Counted from the stretch's first letter, positions 15,586-23,936 are shown. The stretch is DNA of 36,262 nucleotides from Candidatus Gastranaerophilales bacterium (GCA_944326555.1 CALVEK010000020.1:1-36262); one strand, 5' to 3'. Notes: generated by a model from the sequence alone, not told the origin. Program-made: numbers and translations.

Positions 15586-18027
15586 ATGGCTATAGAAAAA
15601 TGGTCCAATGCCTTGAAAGCCGGCATGATGAGCATGTTCGCGCTTCTTATGGCATCAAACTCTGCATTCGCAGGGGAGGCTGATTTGGTTGTTCCAAATC
15701 TTGCCAGCGATCCTCACAGCTTTAATCTTTTGCTTGTGGGTATTGGTATTTCCGTTTTGGGCTTAGTTTTTGGTCTTATCGAATTTATCAAGGTTAAAAA
15801 CTACAAAGTGCATGAGTGCATGGCTGCTATCGGAAACACTATTTTTGAAACTTGTAAGACTTACCTTATCCAACAAGGTAAATTCTTGCTCGGTTTGGAA
15901 ATCCTTATTGGTTTGTGTATTGCTTTCTACTTCGGCGGATTGCAACACATGGGCTTAAAAGGTGTATTGATTATCTTGGCTTGGTCAGTAATCGGTATTT
16001 TAGGTTCTTACGGTGTAGCTTGGTTTGGTATCAGAATGAATACTTTGGCTAACGCAAGAACTGCTTTTGCTTCTTTGGAAGCTAATCCTTTAAAAGTTTT
16101 AAACATTCCTTTAAAAGCAGGTATGAGTATCGGTGTATTGCTCGTTAGTGTTGAGCTTATCATGATGCTTGTTATCTTGTTATTTGTTCCAGGACATCTT
16201 GCAGGTGCTTGCTTTATTGGTTTTGCTATCGGTGAATCACTTGGTGCTTCTGCTCTTCGTGTTGCCGGTGGTATCTTTACAAAAATTGCTGACATTGGTT
16301 CTGACTTGATGAAAATTCAATTCAAAATCAAAGAAGATGACCCGAGAAACCCTGGTGTTATTGCTGACTGTACAGGTGATAATGCAGGAGACTCTATCGG
16401 ACCTACAGCTGACGGATTTGAAACTTACGGTGTAACTGGTGTTGCTCTTGTTTCTTTCATTTTGTTGGGTGTATTCCCTGAATATCAAATCAAGTTGCTA
16501 ACTTGGATTTTTACAATGAGATTCCTCATGATTGTTACATCCGTTGTTGCATACTGGATTAACACTGGTCTTACTCAGTTATTCTTTGGTAAAGCTGAAA
16601 AATTAGACTTTGAAAAACCGTTAACTAACCTTGTTTGGTTAACATCTATTCTTTCAATCGTTATGACTTTTGGTGTAAGCCACTGGTTATTGGCTGACCT
16701 TGGTGGAAGCCTTTGGTGGGTATTAGCAGGTATCATTTCTTGCGGTACATTGGGTGCTGCTTTGATTCCTGAATTCACTAAAATATTTACAAGTCCTAAT
16801 GCTATTCACACAAAAGAAGTTGTTACTGCTTCTCGTGAGGGTGGTTCTTCATTGACAATCCTTTCTGGTATTGTTTCTGGAAACTTCTCAGGCTTCTGGA
16901 TTGGTATGGTAATCGTATTCTTGATGGGATTATCTTACGTATTCAGCTTGCAAATACCTGATTCTGTTATGATTTACGCTTCAGTATTTGCTTTTGGTCT
17001 GGTTGCATTCGGTTTCTTGGGTATGGGACCTGTTACTATCGCTGTTGACAGCTATGGTCCTGTTACTGATAACGCTCAATCAGTTTACGAATTGTCTTTG
17101 ATTGAAGAACGTGAAGGTATCGCTGAAGAAATTGAAAGAGACTATGGTTTTAAACCTAACTTTGAAGTTGCTAAGGCTCAATTGGAAGAAAACGACGGAG
17201 CCGGTAACACATTCAAAGCTACTTCTAAACCTGTACTTATCGGTACAGCTGTTGTTGGTGCCACTACAATGATTTTCTCATTGATTTTGGTTATCAAAAA
17301 TACTTTGGGTATTCAACCTGAACAAGTTCTTAACTTGCTTAACCCATATACAATCCTTGGATTGTTAGCAGGTGGTGCTGTTATTTACTGGTTCTCAGGT
17401 GCTTCTATGCAAGCTGTTACAACAGGTGCATACAGAGCTGTTGAATATATCAAAAATCACATTAAATTAGATGATGAAAATGTTAAAACTGCTAACGTAG
17501 CAAACTCTAAAGAAGTTGTTAAAATTTGTACTCAATATGCTCAAAAGGGTATGATTAACATCTTTATTGCATTGTTTGCGTTTGCTTTAGCATTTGCTTG
17601 CTTGTCAGCTCCTGCTTGCAAGACTGTTGCTCCTGTAACATTCTTTGTAAGCTATCTGATTGCAATTGCAATTTTCGGATTATTCCAAGCTGTATTCATG
17701 GCTAATGCCGGCGGCTGCTGGGATAATGCTAAGAAAATTGTTGAATGTGATCTTTGCGAAAAAGGTACTCCTTTGCACGATGCTACTGTTGTTGGTGATA
17801 CAGTAGGCGATCCGTTCAAGGATACTTCTTCTGTAGCAATGAACCCGATTATCAAGTTCACTACTTTGTTTGGTTTGTTGGCTATGGAAATCTCTATCAA
17901 TGAATCATTCAGACAAATCGCTCCTATTGCCGGATGGATTTTCTTATTGATTGCGTTGATATTCGTTTGGAGATCATTCTATGCAATGAGAATTCCTGAA
18001 AAAACTGAAGAAGAAAAAGCTGAATAA
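15586..18027 (+). CDS. hppA: membrane-bound ion-pumping pyrophosphatase, divergent type
   Basis: M-PPases hydrolyse pyrophosphate and pump H+ or Na+. The 813-residue chain has about 16 membrane helices. It carries FTKIADIGSD (231-240), DDPRNP (251-256), GDNAGD (264-269), DSYGPVTDNA (488-497) and near the end DTVGDPFKDTS. Relative to standard enzymes, the DVGADLVGKVE region is one residue shorter. SIGPTADGFETYG replaces the usual VAGMGADLFESY, and about 40 residues are added before GNTFKATSK (540-548). K544 occupies the position that is alanine in K+-dependent enzymes, so K+ independence is inferred. Residues 1-29 look like a signal peptide ending NSAFA. The ribosome site AGGGAG is seven bases before ATG. 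Codon choice suggests high expression. Confidence 0.95.
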   Translation: MAIEKWSNALKAGMMSMFALLMASNSAFAGEADLVVPNLASDPHSFNLLLVGIGISVLGLVFGLIEFIKVKNYKVHECMAAIGNTIFETCKTYLIQQGKFLLGLEILIGLCIAFYFGGLQHMGLKGVLIILAWSVIGILGSYGVAWFGIRMNTLANARTAFASLEANPLKVLNIPLKAGMSIGVLLVSVELIMMLVILLFVPGHLAGACFIGFAIGESLGASALRVAGGIFTKIADIGSDLMKIQFKIKEDDPRNPGVIADCTGDNAGDSIGPTADGFETYGVTGVALVSFILLGVFPEYQIKLLTWIFTMRFLMIVTSVVAYWINTGLTQLFFGKAEKLDFEKPLTNLVWLTSILSIVMTFGVSHWLLADLGGSLWWVLAGIISCGTLGAALIPEFTKIFTSPNAIHTKEVVTASREGGSSLTILSGIVSGNFSGFWIGMVIVFLMGLSYVFSLQIPDSVMIYASVFAFGLVAFGFLGMGPVTIAVDSYGPVTDNAQSVYELSLIEEREGIAEEIERDYGFKPNFEVAKAQLEENDGAGNTFKATSKPVLIGTAVVGATTMIFSLILVIKNTLGIQPEQVLNLLNPYTILGLLAGGAVIYWFSGASMQAVTTGAYRAVEYIKNHIKLDDENVKTANVANSKEVVKICTQYAQKGMINIFIALFAFALAFACLSAPACKTVAPVTFFVSYLIAIAIFGLFQAVFMANAGGCWDNAKKIVECDLCEKGTPLHDATVVGDTVGDPFKDTSSVAMNPIIKFTTLFGLLAMEISINESFRQIAPIAGWIFLLIALIFVWRSFYAMRIPEKTEEEKAE

Positions 18028-18045
18028 TCGTTTTTCTTATAAAGT

Positions 18046-18086
18046 AGAATCCCTCCTGACTTTTGTCTTGGAGGGATTCTTTTTTA
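18046..18086 (+). terminator. intrinsic terminator of hppA
   Basis: A perfect 11-base stem, AGAATCCCTCC (18046-18056) with GGAGGGATTCT (18070-18080), encloses a 13-base loop and runs into a T tract. It is the strongest terminator in the window and lies 19 bases after the hppA stop. Confidence 0.95.
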
Positions 18087-18101
18087 TATGATTATGCGTG
18101 A

Positions 18102-18428
18102 TTATTTATTATTGTTTTTAATTTCTTTTACTTTTGCTTGAGCTTCTTTTATTTTTAAAATATTGTATATTCCCATTAATCTTTGTATTGAAAACAAACG
18201 CTCATTCACTATTTCTGTTTCATATTCGGCTGTTTTTTCTCCATCTTTGTAAAGTTCAAACTTGTCGTCTCCATAGCGGTCATAACCTTTTACAAAGACT
18301 ATTTTGTGTCTTGTATCAGCCTTCGTCTTGTGTTCAAAGAGTACTTTGATTACTTCTGAATTCATTCCTTCAAATTGTGCTTTAAATGATACGTTATTGG
18401 AGTTGATATTCGGATTTATTTGAGGCAT
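18102..18428 (-). CDS. uncharacterised 108-residue protein with SFKA header
   Basis: The function is unknown. The protein begins MPQINPNINSNNVSFKAQFEG. The N-x-V-S-F-K-A header is, from memory, common at the start of otherwise unrelated Gastranaerophilales proteins. The body (20-95) is a compact alpha/beta-looking stretch with HKIVFVKGYDRYGDDKFELY, followed by a lysine-rich helix. The ribosome site AAGGAT is eight bases before ATG. It stands alone, convergent with hppA. Confidence 0.65.
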   Translation of the reverse strand: MPQINPNINSNNVSFKAQFEGMNSEVIKVLFEHKTKADTRHKIVFVKGYDRYGDDKFELYKDGEKTAEYETEIVNERLFSIQRLMGIYNILKIKEAQAKVKEIKNNNK

Positions 18429-18559
18429 TGTTTTATCCTTGTTTTTTTGTTCTAATGCCCGTAAATATCAAATTTGTTATTTAAATTATTATTTGTAAAG
18501 AAATATTAAAATTTGAGATAAAAATGTTATTAAATTTTTACAATCGGGAATATATAAAG
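18429..18559. other. AT-rich intergenic region, nothing supported
   Basis: No reading frame with a ribosome site is visible on either strand. TTTACA (18537-18542) and TATAAA (18553-18558) are only 10 bases apart and do not make a standard promoter. Confidence 0.4.
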
Positions 18560-18652
18560 TAGAAGGAATAAAAAAAGATTTAAAATTTCTCTCTCTAATT
18601 CCTCTCTCTAATATGTGGTAAAGTTTAACCGGCGTGAGTCGGTTTTTTTTTT
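18560..18652 (+). ncRNA. candidate small RNA with CU-rich tandem repeat
   Basis: A plus-strand terminator at 18627-18652 has no plus-strand gene between it and the hppA terminator more than 500 bases upstream. Just before it lie two 13-base tandem units built on CTCTCTCTAAT (18588-18600 and 18601-18613). They are pyrimidine-rich and able to pair with purine-rich ribosome binding sites. An RNA of about 90 bases is plausible. The promoter is not convincing, and the terminator could instead be a backup for hppA read-through. Confidence 0.35.
18627..18652 (+). terminator. intrinsic terminator, plus strand, no assigned gene
   Basis: AACCGGC (18627-18633) pairs with GTCGGTT (18638-18644) around a GTGA tetraloop, with one G-U pair, followed by a run of T. 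The T run reaches the stop codon of the opposing permease gene. Confidence 0.8.
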
Positions 18653-19502
18653 ATCCTTTTACTGCTCCATCATTTTCGCCTGAAATAAAATATCGTTGCA
18701 TTGCTATGAAAAACACAAGTATCGGGATTGTAGCAATGATAGAGCCTGCTGCAATGTAACGCCAGTTTGCGCTAAACATTCCCTGTAAGTCATTTACTCC
18801 GACAGGTAACGTATACAATGATTTTTGTGTGAGAACAATACTTGGCCATAAAAATTCACCCCAAGAACCAATAAATGTAAATATTGCCAAAACTGCCAAT
18901 GTCGGTTTTACCATTGGTATTAGTATTTTCCACCAAATTTGAAATACGTTGCAACCGTCAACAAAAGCTGCTTCTTCCATTTCTTTAGGGATAGCAAGGA
19001 ATGCCTGTCTCATCAGGAATATGCCGAAAGCATTTACCGCAAATGGTAAAATTAAGCCAAGAAAACCCATAAAAGTATTCACCGAGTCGACCATGTGCAA
19101 TTTGAGCACAATCAAGTAGACGGGAAGCATTATTGCCTGAAATGGTATCATTATTGTTGCAAGTGTTGCATAAAATACGGTCTTCTTACCTTTAAAATCC
19201 ATTCTTGCAAGAGGATAAGCCGCCAATGCAGAAAGTATGAGGTTTAAAACTACAGTAAATCCTGCAACTATCATACTGTTTAGAAAATATAATAAAAACG
19301 GAATTTGATTCCATACTCCCTTAAAATTGTCCCAAGTCGGACATTGTGGGAAAAATACCGGCGGATATTGAAATATGTTTTCATTACTGCCTTTTAGTGC
19401 TGTGGATAGTAGCCATAAAAATGGAAAAACAGACAGCAAAGAAACTATTATCAATGTTGTATGTATTGAGAATCCTCTTGTTATACTTTTTAGATTTTTC
19501 AT
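18651..19502 (-). CDS. MalG-type carbohydrate ABC transporter permease
   Basis: Inner-membrane subunit of a sugar importer, 283 residues with six hydrophobic helices. The EAA loop that docks the ATPase reads EEAAFVDGCNVFQIWWKILIP, ending in a typical MalG-like run to the C terminus (QRYFISGENDGAVKG). It starts at ATG nine bases after the MalF-like gene and closes the five-gene unit. No ATPase gene or solute-binding protein gene follows, so the transporter would need partners encoded elsewhere, such as a shared MsmX-like ATPase. Substrate is not predictable. Confidence 0.93.
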   Translation of the reverse strand: MKNLKSITRGFSIHTTLIIVSLLSVFPFLWLLSTALKGSNENIFQYPPVFFPQCPTWDNFKGVWNQIPFLLYFLNSMIVAGFTVVLNLILSALAAYPLARMDFKGKKTVFYATLATIMIPFQAIMLPVYLIVLKLHMVDSVNTFMGFLGLILPFAVNAFGIFLMRQAFLAIPKEMEEAAFVDGCNVFQIWWKILIPMVKPTLAVLAIFTFIGSWGEFLWPSIVLTQKSLYTLPVGVNDLQGMFSANWRYIAAGSIIATIPILVFFIAMQRYFISGENDGAVKG

Positions 19503-19511
19503 TTTTAGTCC

Positions 19512-20384
19512 TTAAAGTTGATACTGTTTGTTTTCAAAACAACTGAAATTGATTATGGAAAGCAAAAGTACAACAAACAGTAATATAACTGATGCTGCTG
19601 ATGCTATTCCTAAATCCAGATTTTCAAAAGCTCTTTCGTATATGTAGTAAACTATTGTTTTACTCGAATCCAAAGGCCCGCCTTTTGTCATTACGTATAT
19701 TTCTACAAATACTTTCATTGCAGAGATTGAAGAAATCATTGTTACAAGACCAATTGTCGGCATCAAGTGAGGCAATGTTACAGTCAAATGCTTTGTTATA
19801 GGATTTGCTCCGTCAACTTCGCAGGCTTCATATAAATCTTTTGGCACACCCATTAATGCAGAAAGGTAAATCATCATATAATAGCCGATACCTTTCCATA
19901 TTGTTACTATTATGACTGAGTATAGAGCAACATTTGGGTCTGTAAGCCAGCTTATTGCGGGTATGTGAAACAATGCCATAAAATAATTTAGAATACCCTG
20001 TTGTGCATAAAGCCATTTGAATGCTATTGCTGCAACGACTATTGACACAATAACAGGTAAATATATGAGAATTTTGTATAAAGTTATGCCTCGTATTTTT
20101 TGATTTATCATAATTGCAATAATCAGCGGAAATACAACAAGAAATGGTACTGCTACTATCAAATATATGAATGTGTTAAGCATTACTTTATAAAAAACGG
20201 GTGATTTTAAAAGCGTTACATAGTTGCCTAAGGATACAAATGTAGGGTGGTATATGTTTGAATTGTAATCAAAGAAACTTAGCAAAATAGTTTCGAAAAA
20301 AGGTATAAAGAAAAACAGTATAAGTATAACTGCGGCAGGCAGTAAAAATAAGTATGGTACGTATTTTTTGTAATATTTATACAA
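19512..20384 (-). CDS. MalF-type carbohydrate ABC transporter permease
   Basis: Partner permease of 290 residues with about six helices. The EAA loop is YEACEVDGANPITKHLTVTLP, and the upstream GIGYYMMIYLSAL segment is typical of MalF/UgpA-like subunits. The start is TTG with AAGGAG five bases upstream; that site overlaps the stop codon of the preceding propeller-like gene, so translation is coupled. No ATG lies near the N terminus, and KYVPYLFLLPA is where such proteins usually begin. Confidence 0.93.
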   Translation of the reverse strand: MYKYYKKYVPYLFLLPAAVILILFFFIPFFETILLSFFDYNSNIYHPTFVSLGNYVTLLKSPVFYKVMLNTFIYLIVAVPFLVVFPLIIAIMINQKIRGITLYKILIYLPVIVSIVVAAIAFKWLYAQQGILNYFMALFHIPAISWLTDPNVALYSVIIVTIWKGIGYYMMIYLSALMGVPKDLYEACEVDGANPITKHLTVTLPHLMPTIGLVTMISSISAMKVFVEIYVMTKGGPLDSSKTIVYYIYERAFENLDLGIASAASVILLFVVLLLSIINFSCFENKQYQL

Positions 20385-20393
20385 GATTGCTCC

Positions 20394-21386
20394 TTAGTTT
20401 TTGTATTCTGTTCTCAGGCATAGGCCGTTTTGTGATACTTCAAAATTAGTGCTTGTTAATGACATAAGCATTGCTCTGTCTCCATGGTAATCAATAGACC
20501 AAGCACCAAGGTATTTGGGCTTTTCGCCCGTTGATGCGTACGCAAAAACGATTATTCTTTCAGGATTAAGTGCATCCCAACCTATCGGATATATATCCCA
20601 TCTGTAATCATTGAGATATAATTCGTGATTTTCTCGCCAATAGTATTTTATAGCCTCTCTTACTTCGCTTAGCTCTTTAACTTTACCTGTTTGCATATCG
20701 TATACAAGCAAATTGGTTTTCCATAAACCATCAGGCGTAAAAGATATTTTTTCTTTAAAAGCAATTTTTTTTCCATCTTCTGACCAGTCAAGAACAGTCA
20801 TTGTTTTTTGTACATCAAGCTCCAGTGCATCCATACCTGTCCTGTGGATTACTTTTTTGCCATGATTTACATGGGCATTTTCTATTCTTGATTGAAGATT
20901 TTTGTTTACATCAAGGTTCATAAGATACAATTCAGAACCTGCTGTTTTAGTAGATGGGTAGTAATAAATTGTTGAATAAACCATCTTGTCTAAGTTTGGT
21001 GAGACGACGCCTATTGAATTAACTTTTCTTGATTTTTTCAGGTTGTTTAAATTTATGTTATAAAAACCAGGTGGATCATTGTATTTTTTTAAAAGAATAT
21101 TTGGATCAGGCAGGTCTACGAGTTTTTCATCTTTTTCAAAAGTCGGAGATGGTATTTCTTTAGCTTTTTCAGCTGCTTTGTTTGCTTCACGATAATATTC
21201 ATTCATCGTTTTAGGCATATTATTCTTTGGGGCTGGATGCTTTTCTTTGTAGCTTTTAGTCCAAAAAAATTTTGAGGCAACATCTCTTTTAAAATCAAAT
21301 GCTACCGCACAAGAATTTGCAGTCGAGCAAATAACACAGGTAATTAAGACTATTATATTGAAAAATTTTAAAATTTTTCTTGTCAT
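20394..21386 (-). CDS. exported protein, propeller-like, in sensor/transport operon
   Basis: A 330-residue protein with a signal peptide (MTRKILKFFNIIVLITCVIC, with cleavage plausible after SCAVA). I see no clear lipobox. After a lysine- and proline-rich linker, the body has strand patterns like TolB/WD-type propeller blades: GVVSPNLDKMVYST with ELYLMNLD, and LDWSEDGKKIAFKEK with LLVYDMQTGKVKEL. I chose ATG 21386, one base after the regulator stop, with AAGG upstream; a TTG three codons earlier is possible. It sits where a sugar operon would usually encode a binding protein, but it does not resemble one. A ligand-sensing or cell-wall role is speculation. Confidence 0.7.
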   Translation of the reverse strand: MTRKILKFFNIIVLITCVICSTANSCAVAFDFKRDVASKFFWTKSYKEKHPAPKNNMPKTMNEYYREANKAAEKAKEIPSPTFEKDEKLVDLPDPNILLKKYNDPPGFYNINLNNLKKSRKVNSIGVVSPNLDKMVYSTIYYYPSTKTAGSELYLMNLDVNKNLQSRIENAHVNHGKKVIHRTGMDALELDVQKTMTVLDWSEDGKKIAFKEKISFTPDGLWKTNLLVYDMQTGKVKELSEVREAIKYYWRENHELYLNDYRWDIYPIGWDALNPERIIVFAYASTGEKPKYLGAWSIDYHGDRAMLMSLTSTNFEVSQNGLCLRTEYKN

Positions 21387-21387
21387 T

Positions 21388-22077
21388 CTATACAAGGCCT
21401 TCTCTCATTGCAGTAACAGCAGCTTGAGTTCTGTCATCAACATACAGCTTTTGCAAAATACTGTGTACGTGAGCTTTTGCTGTAGCTCTTGTTATGAAAA
21501 GTTTTTCTGCAATTTCCGGATTTGATAAACCGTCCACTATTAACGCCAAAACCTCCATTTCTCTGTCAGTAAGGCCAAAAGTGTTTTTTGCCGCTTTATA
21601 GTTAATATCTGTTTGTGTTTTTTCTTCAGATTTCTGTTGTTGTACACTTGATAAAACTAATCTGGCAATAGCAGGATCAAGCCAAGCTGTACCCTCATTT
21701 ACGGCTTTTATGGCTGCAGTAAGTTGGGCAGGCGTTGCACCTTTCATTATGTATCCGTCTGCTCCTGCTGCAAGAGCTGCAAAGACATCGTCATCATTGT
21801 CTCTTGATGTGAATATCAGGATTTTTGAATCTATTTTGACATCTTTTATTTGTCTTGTTGCCTCAATTCCATCAATTATCGGCAGACCAATATCCATCAA
21901 AATAACATCAGGCAAAAATTCTTTTGCCATTTCAACACCTTGGTGTCCGTCTTCTGCTTGTGCAACAAGAGTTATACCATCAGTGTTTTCTATAACAAGG
22001 GCTGTCCCCATTCTTATCATTGTATGGTCTTCAACGAGTAATACTTTTATATCTTTATCTGTTGTTTTGTTTGTCAT
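21388..22077 (-). CDS. NarL/LuxR-type response regulator
   Basis: A DNA-binding response regulator of 229 residues. The receiver domain has the acidic pair E16/D17, phospho-acceptor D62 in LMDIGLP, T90 and K112. The C-terminal LuxR helix-turn-helix begins LTDREMEVLALIVDGLSNPEIAEK and continues with TAKAHVHSILQKL. I chose the ATG with GGAAG just upstream; a TTG four codons earlier exists. The histidine kinase gene ends 17 bases before it. This placement makes it the likely output of that kinase and a candidate regulator of the downstream transport genes. Confidence 0.95.
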   Translation of the reverse strand: MTNKTTDKDIKVLLVEDHTMIRMGTALVIENTDGITLVAQAEDGHQGVEMAKEFLPDVILMDIGLPIIDGIEATRQIKDVKIDSKILIFTSRDNDDDVFAALAAGADGYIMKGATPAQLTAAIKAVNEGTAWLDPAIARLVLSSVQQQKSEEKTQTDINYKAAKNTFGLTDREMEVLALIVDGLSNPEIAEKLFITRATAKAHVHSILQKLYVDDRTQAAVTAMREGLV

Positions 22078-22094
22078 TGCTTCTTCCAACTTTA

Positions 22095-23654
22095 CTATAC
22101 TTTCTGTGGTGTTTTAAGTGAATCAGGAATCATAAAAGAAAATACACTACCTTTTGAAACTTCACTTTCTGCCCAAATCTTGCCGTTATGTGCTTCTACT
22201 ATTTGTCTTGATAAGTAGAGTCCAAGACCCGTACCGGCTGAACGTTTCTGGCTTGTTCCTTGTGAAAAACGTTTGAACAGTTTAGTTAAATCGTTTTTGG
22301 GTATTCCTATTCCATTGTCTTTTACGCTTAAGATTAAATCTTCATCCTTATTTGACGCAGTAATCTCTATTTTACCGCCTGCATTTGTATGATTCAGTGC
22401 ATTGCCGCATAGGTTTAAAAGCACTCTTCTCAGTTCGTTTCTGTCGGCATTTATTTGTGATTGTTCACAGTTGTCGTATGAAACAGAAATTTCAATCTGT
22501 TTTTTGTCTGCAAGTGCTTTTATTTGTGCAATGCAGTCATCGACAAAATGCTTTAGTTCGAATGTAGTTTTGCAAAGGTTTAATTTACCTGATTCATATT
22601 TGTAAACTTCCAACAATGCATTTACTAATCCAAGCATGTCTTCGTTGCTCTTTTTCATTGTATCAAGCAATGTTCTTTGCTTTTCTTCAATTTCTCCCAA
22701 AGTTCCGTCAAGGAAAAATTGTAGAGTTTGTATTGCGGCAAGTAACGGCGTTCTCAAATCATGTGTTAGAGTTGCGATAAAATCGTCGCGTAGTCGTTCC
22801 ATTTCTTTTTGCAGACTGACATTTCTGACAACACCAACGTAGTTCGTTTTATCTTCTTTTTCATCCGATAAAATTGGAGCAAAGTTGATTTCTACGGGTA
22901 TTTTTTTGTCATTTATAAAGTTTTTTATGGCCGCATCTCTTAAGAGAACTTCTCTTTTATCATTGGTTATTTTTTGCAATTGATTTTCTTGAGCAAAAAT
23001 AAGTTCGTCTAGGCTCTTGTTTTCCAATAAATTTTTATCAAGACCCGTTATGTTCTCAAAAGCCGGATTGGCTTGTATTATTTTTCTCTCAGGATTTACA
23101 ATGATTATACCGTCAGCGCAGTAGTTTATTATTGCGCTTAGTTTTGTATTGGATTCAACAAGATCCGCTGTTTTTCGCATCACTATTTCTTCTAGTGAGT
23201 GAGAGTATTTTTCCAGTTGAGATTTCGCTTCAGACAATTCCTCTATTTTTTTATTCAATTCAGATATAAGACCGCTTCTTTCAAGTCCGTTTCTTATATT
23301 TATGAGTAAGTCCTCATTATCCCAAGGTTTTTCAATATATTTATATATACCGACTTCATTAATCGCTTTTATTGCGTTTTCTTTGTCAGCATAACCGGTA
23401 AGAAGAATCATGCTAACGTCATCATAAAGTGTTTTGGCCTTTGATAAGAAATCAATGCCGTTCATCTGGGGCATGATAAAGTCTGACATAATTAAATCAG
23501 GTTTGTTTGTTTTCATGTACTCCAGTGCTAATGTCGGATTTGAAAAACATTCAACATTTTCAAATCCTTCTATATTAAGGAGCATTTTGAGCGTTGAAAG
23601 CACAATTTCTTCATCATCTACGGCTATTATCTTTTTTGACTTACAATCAATCAT
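22095..23654 (-). CDS. soluble hybrid histidine kinase: receiver-PAS-HisKA-HATPase
   Basis: A 519-residue sensor kinase with no membrane segment. An N-terminal receiver has acidic residues D13/D14, D58 and K109-P110 (YKYIEKPWD). A coiled coil (about 130-170) leads to a PAS domain (172-285), then the H box with H298 in THDLRTP, N box N418, DNGIG (446-450) and GTGLGL (474-479). The order, receiver first, means the kinase may itself be switched by an upstream kinase and the PAS domain may bind a small ligand. GGGA lies upstream of ATG. It heads the five-gene minus-strand unit. Confidence 0.95.
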   Translation of the reverse strand: MIDCKSKKIIAVDDEEIVLSTLKMLLNIEGFENVECFSNPTLALEYMKTNKPDLIMSDFIMPQMNGIDFLSKAKTLYDDVSMILLTGYADKENAIKAINEVGIYKYIEKPWDNEDLLINIRNGLERSGLISELNKKIEELSEAKSQLEKYSHSLEEIVMRKTADLVESNTKLSAIINYCADGIIIVNPERKIIQANPAFENITGLDKNLLENKSLDELIFAQENQLQKITNDKREVLLRDAAIKNFINDKKIPVEINFAPILSDEKEDKTNYVGVVRNVSLQKEMERLRDDFIATLTHDLRTPLLAAIQTLQFFLDGTLGEIEEKQRTLLDTMKKSNEDMLGLVNALLEVYKYESGKLNLCKTTFELKHFVDDCIAQIKALADKKQIEISVSYDNCEQSQINADRNELRRVLLNLCGNALNHTNAGGKIEITASNKDEDLILSVKDNGIGIPKNDLTKLFKRFSQGTSQKRSAGTGLGLYLSRQIVEAHNGKIWAESEVSKGSVFSFMIPDSLKTPQKV

Positions 23655-23686
23655 TAAAATATCCCAAATCTGTTTTATTTAACCGT

Positions 23687-23727
23687 CCTTAAACTGTAAT
23701 ATAATTTTTCCAAATTAAGTTTTAAGG
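23687..23727. repeat. inverted repeat upstream of the kinase operon
   Basis: CCTTAAACT (23687-23695) faces AGTTTTAAGG (23718-23727), with one slipped base and a 22-base AT-rich centre. It lies 33 bases before the kinase start and may be an operator. A separate AT palindrome, AGATATA-ATTA-TATATCT, occupies 23781-23798. The rest of this 280-base gap between divergent genes shows no reading frame. Confidence 0.5.
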
Positions 23728-23876
23728 ATTTGCTTTTAAACGATACTCTAACCCTGTTTTTCTGCAAAGAAAAGGTTCTTAGATATAATTATATATCTTT
23801 TTCTATTTTACCCATGCAGCATAAAACTTTGGGTTCATAATAAAGGATATACCATATTTCAAGACCGGACAAATAT

Positions 23877-23905
23877 TTTACATTTGTAAATCTATATAAT
23901 ATAAT
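23877..23905 (+). promoter_or_regulatory. promoter of Lrp/aminotransferase operon with overlapping operator-like palindrome
   Basis: The -35 box TTTACA (23877-23882) and the -10 box TATAAT (23900-23905) have a 17-base spacer. The -35 box is the left half of TTTACA-TT-TGTAAA (23877-23890). A regulator binding there would block the promoter, fitting autoregulation by the Lrp-type product. Confidence 0.65.
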
Positions 23906-23936
23906 TTTTTAAACAGAAATTTGGGAGTACAAGTAT

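Noticed and set aside
18588..18613. Two-unit tandem repeat as a CRISPR or microsatellite array
   Set aside because: Only two 13-base units, no spacers and no cas genes in the window.
21710..22117. Long open frame antisense to the response regulator
   Set aside because: Shadow of a well-supported gene; no start context, and composition follows the opposite strand.
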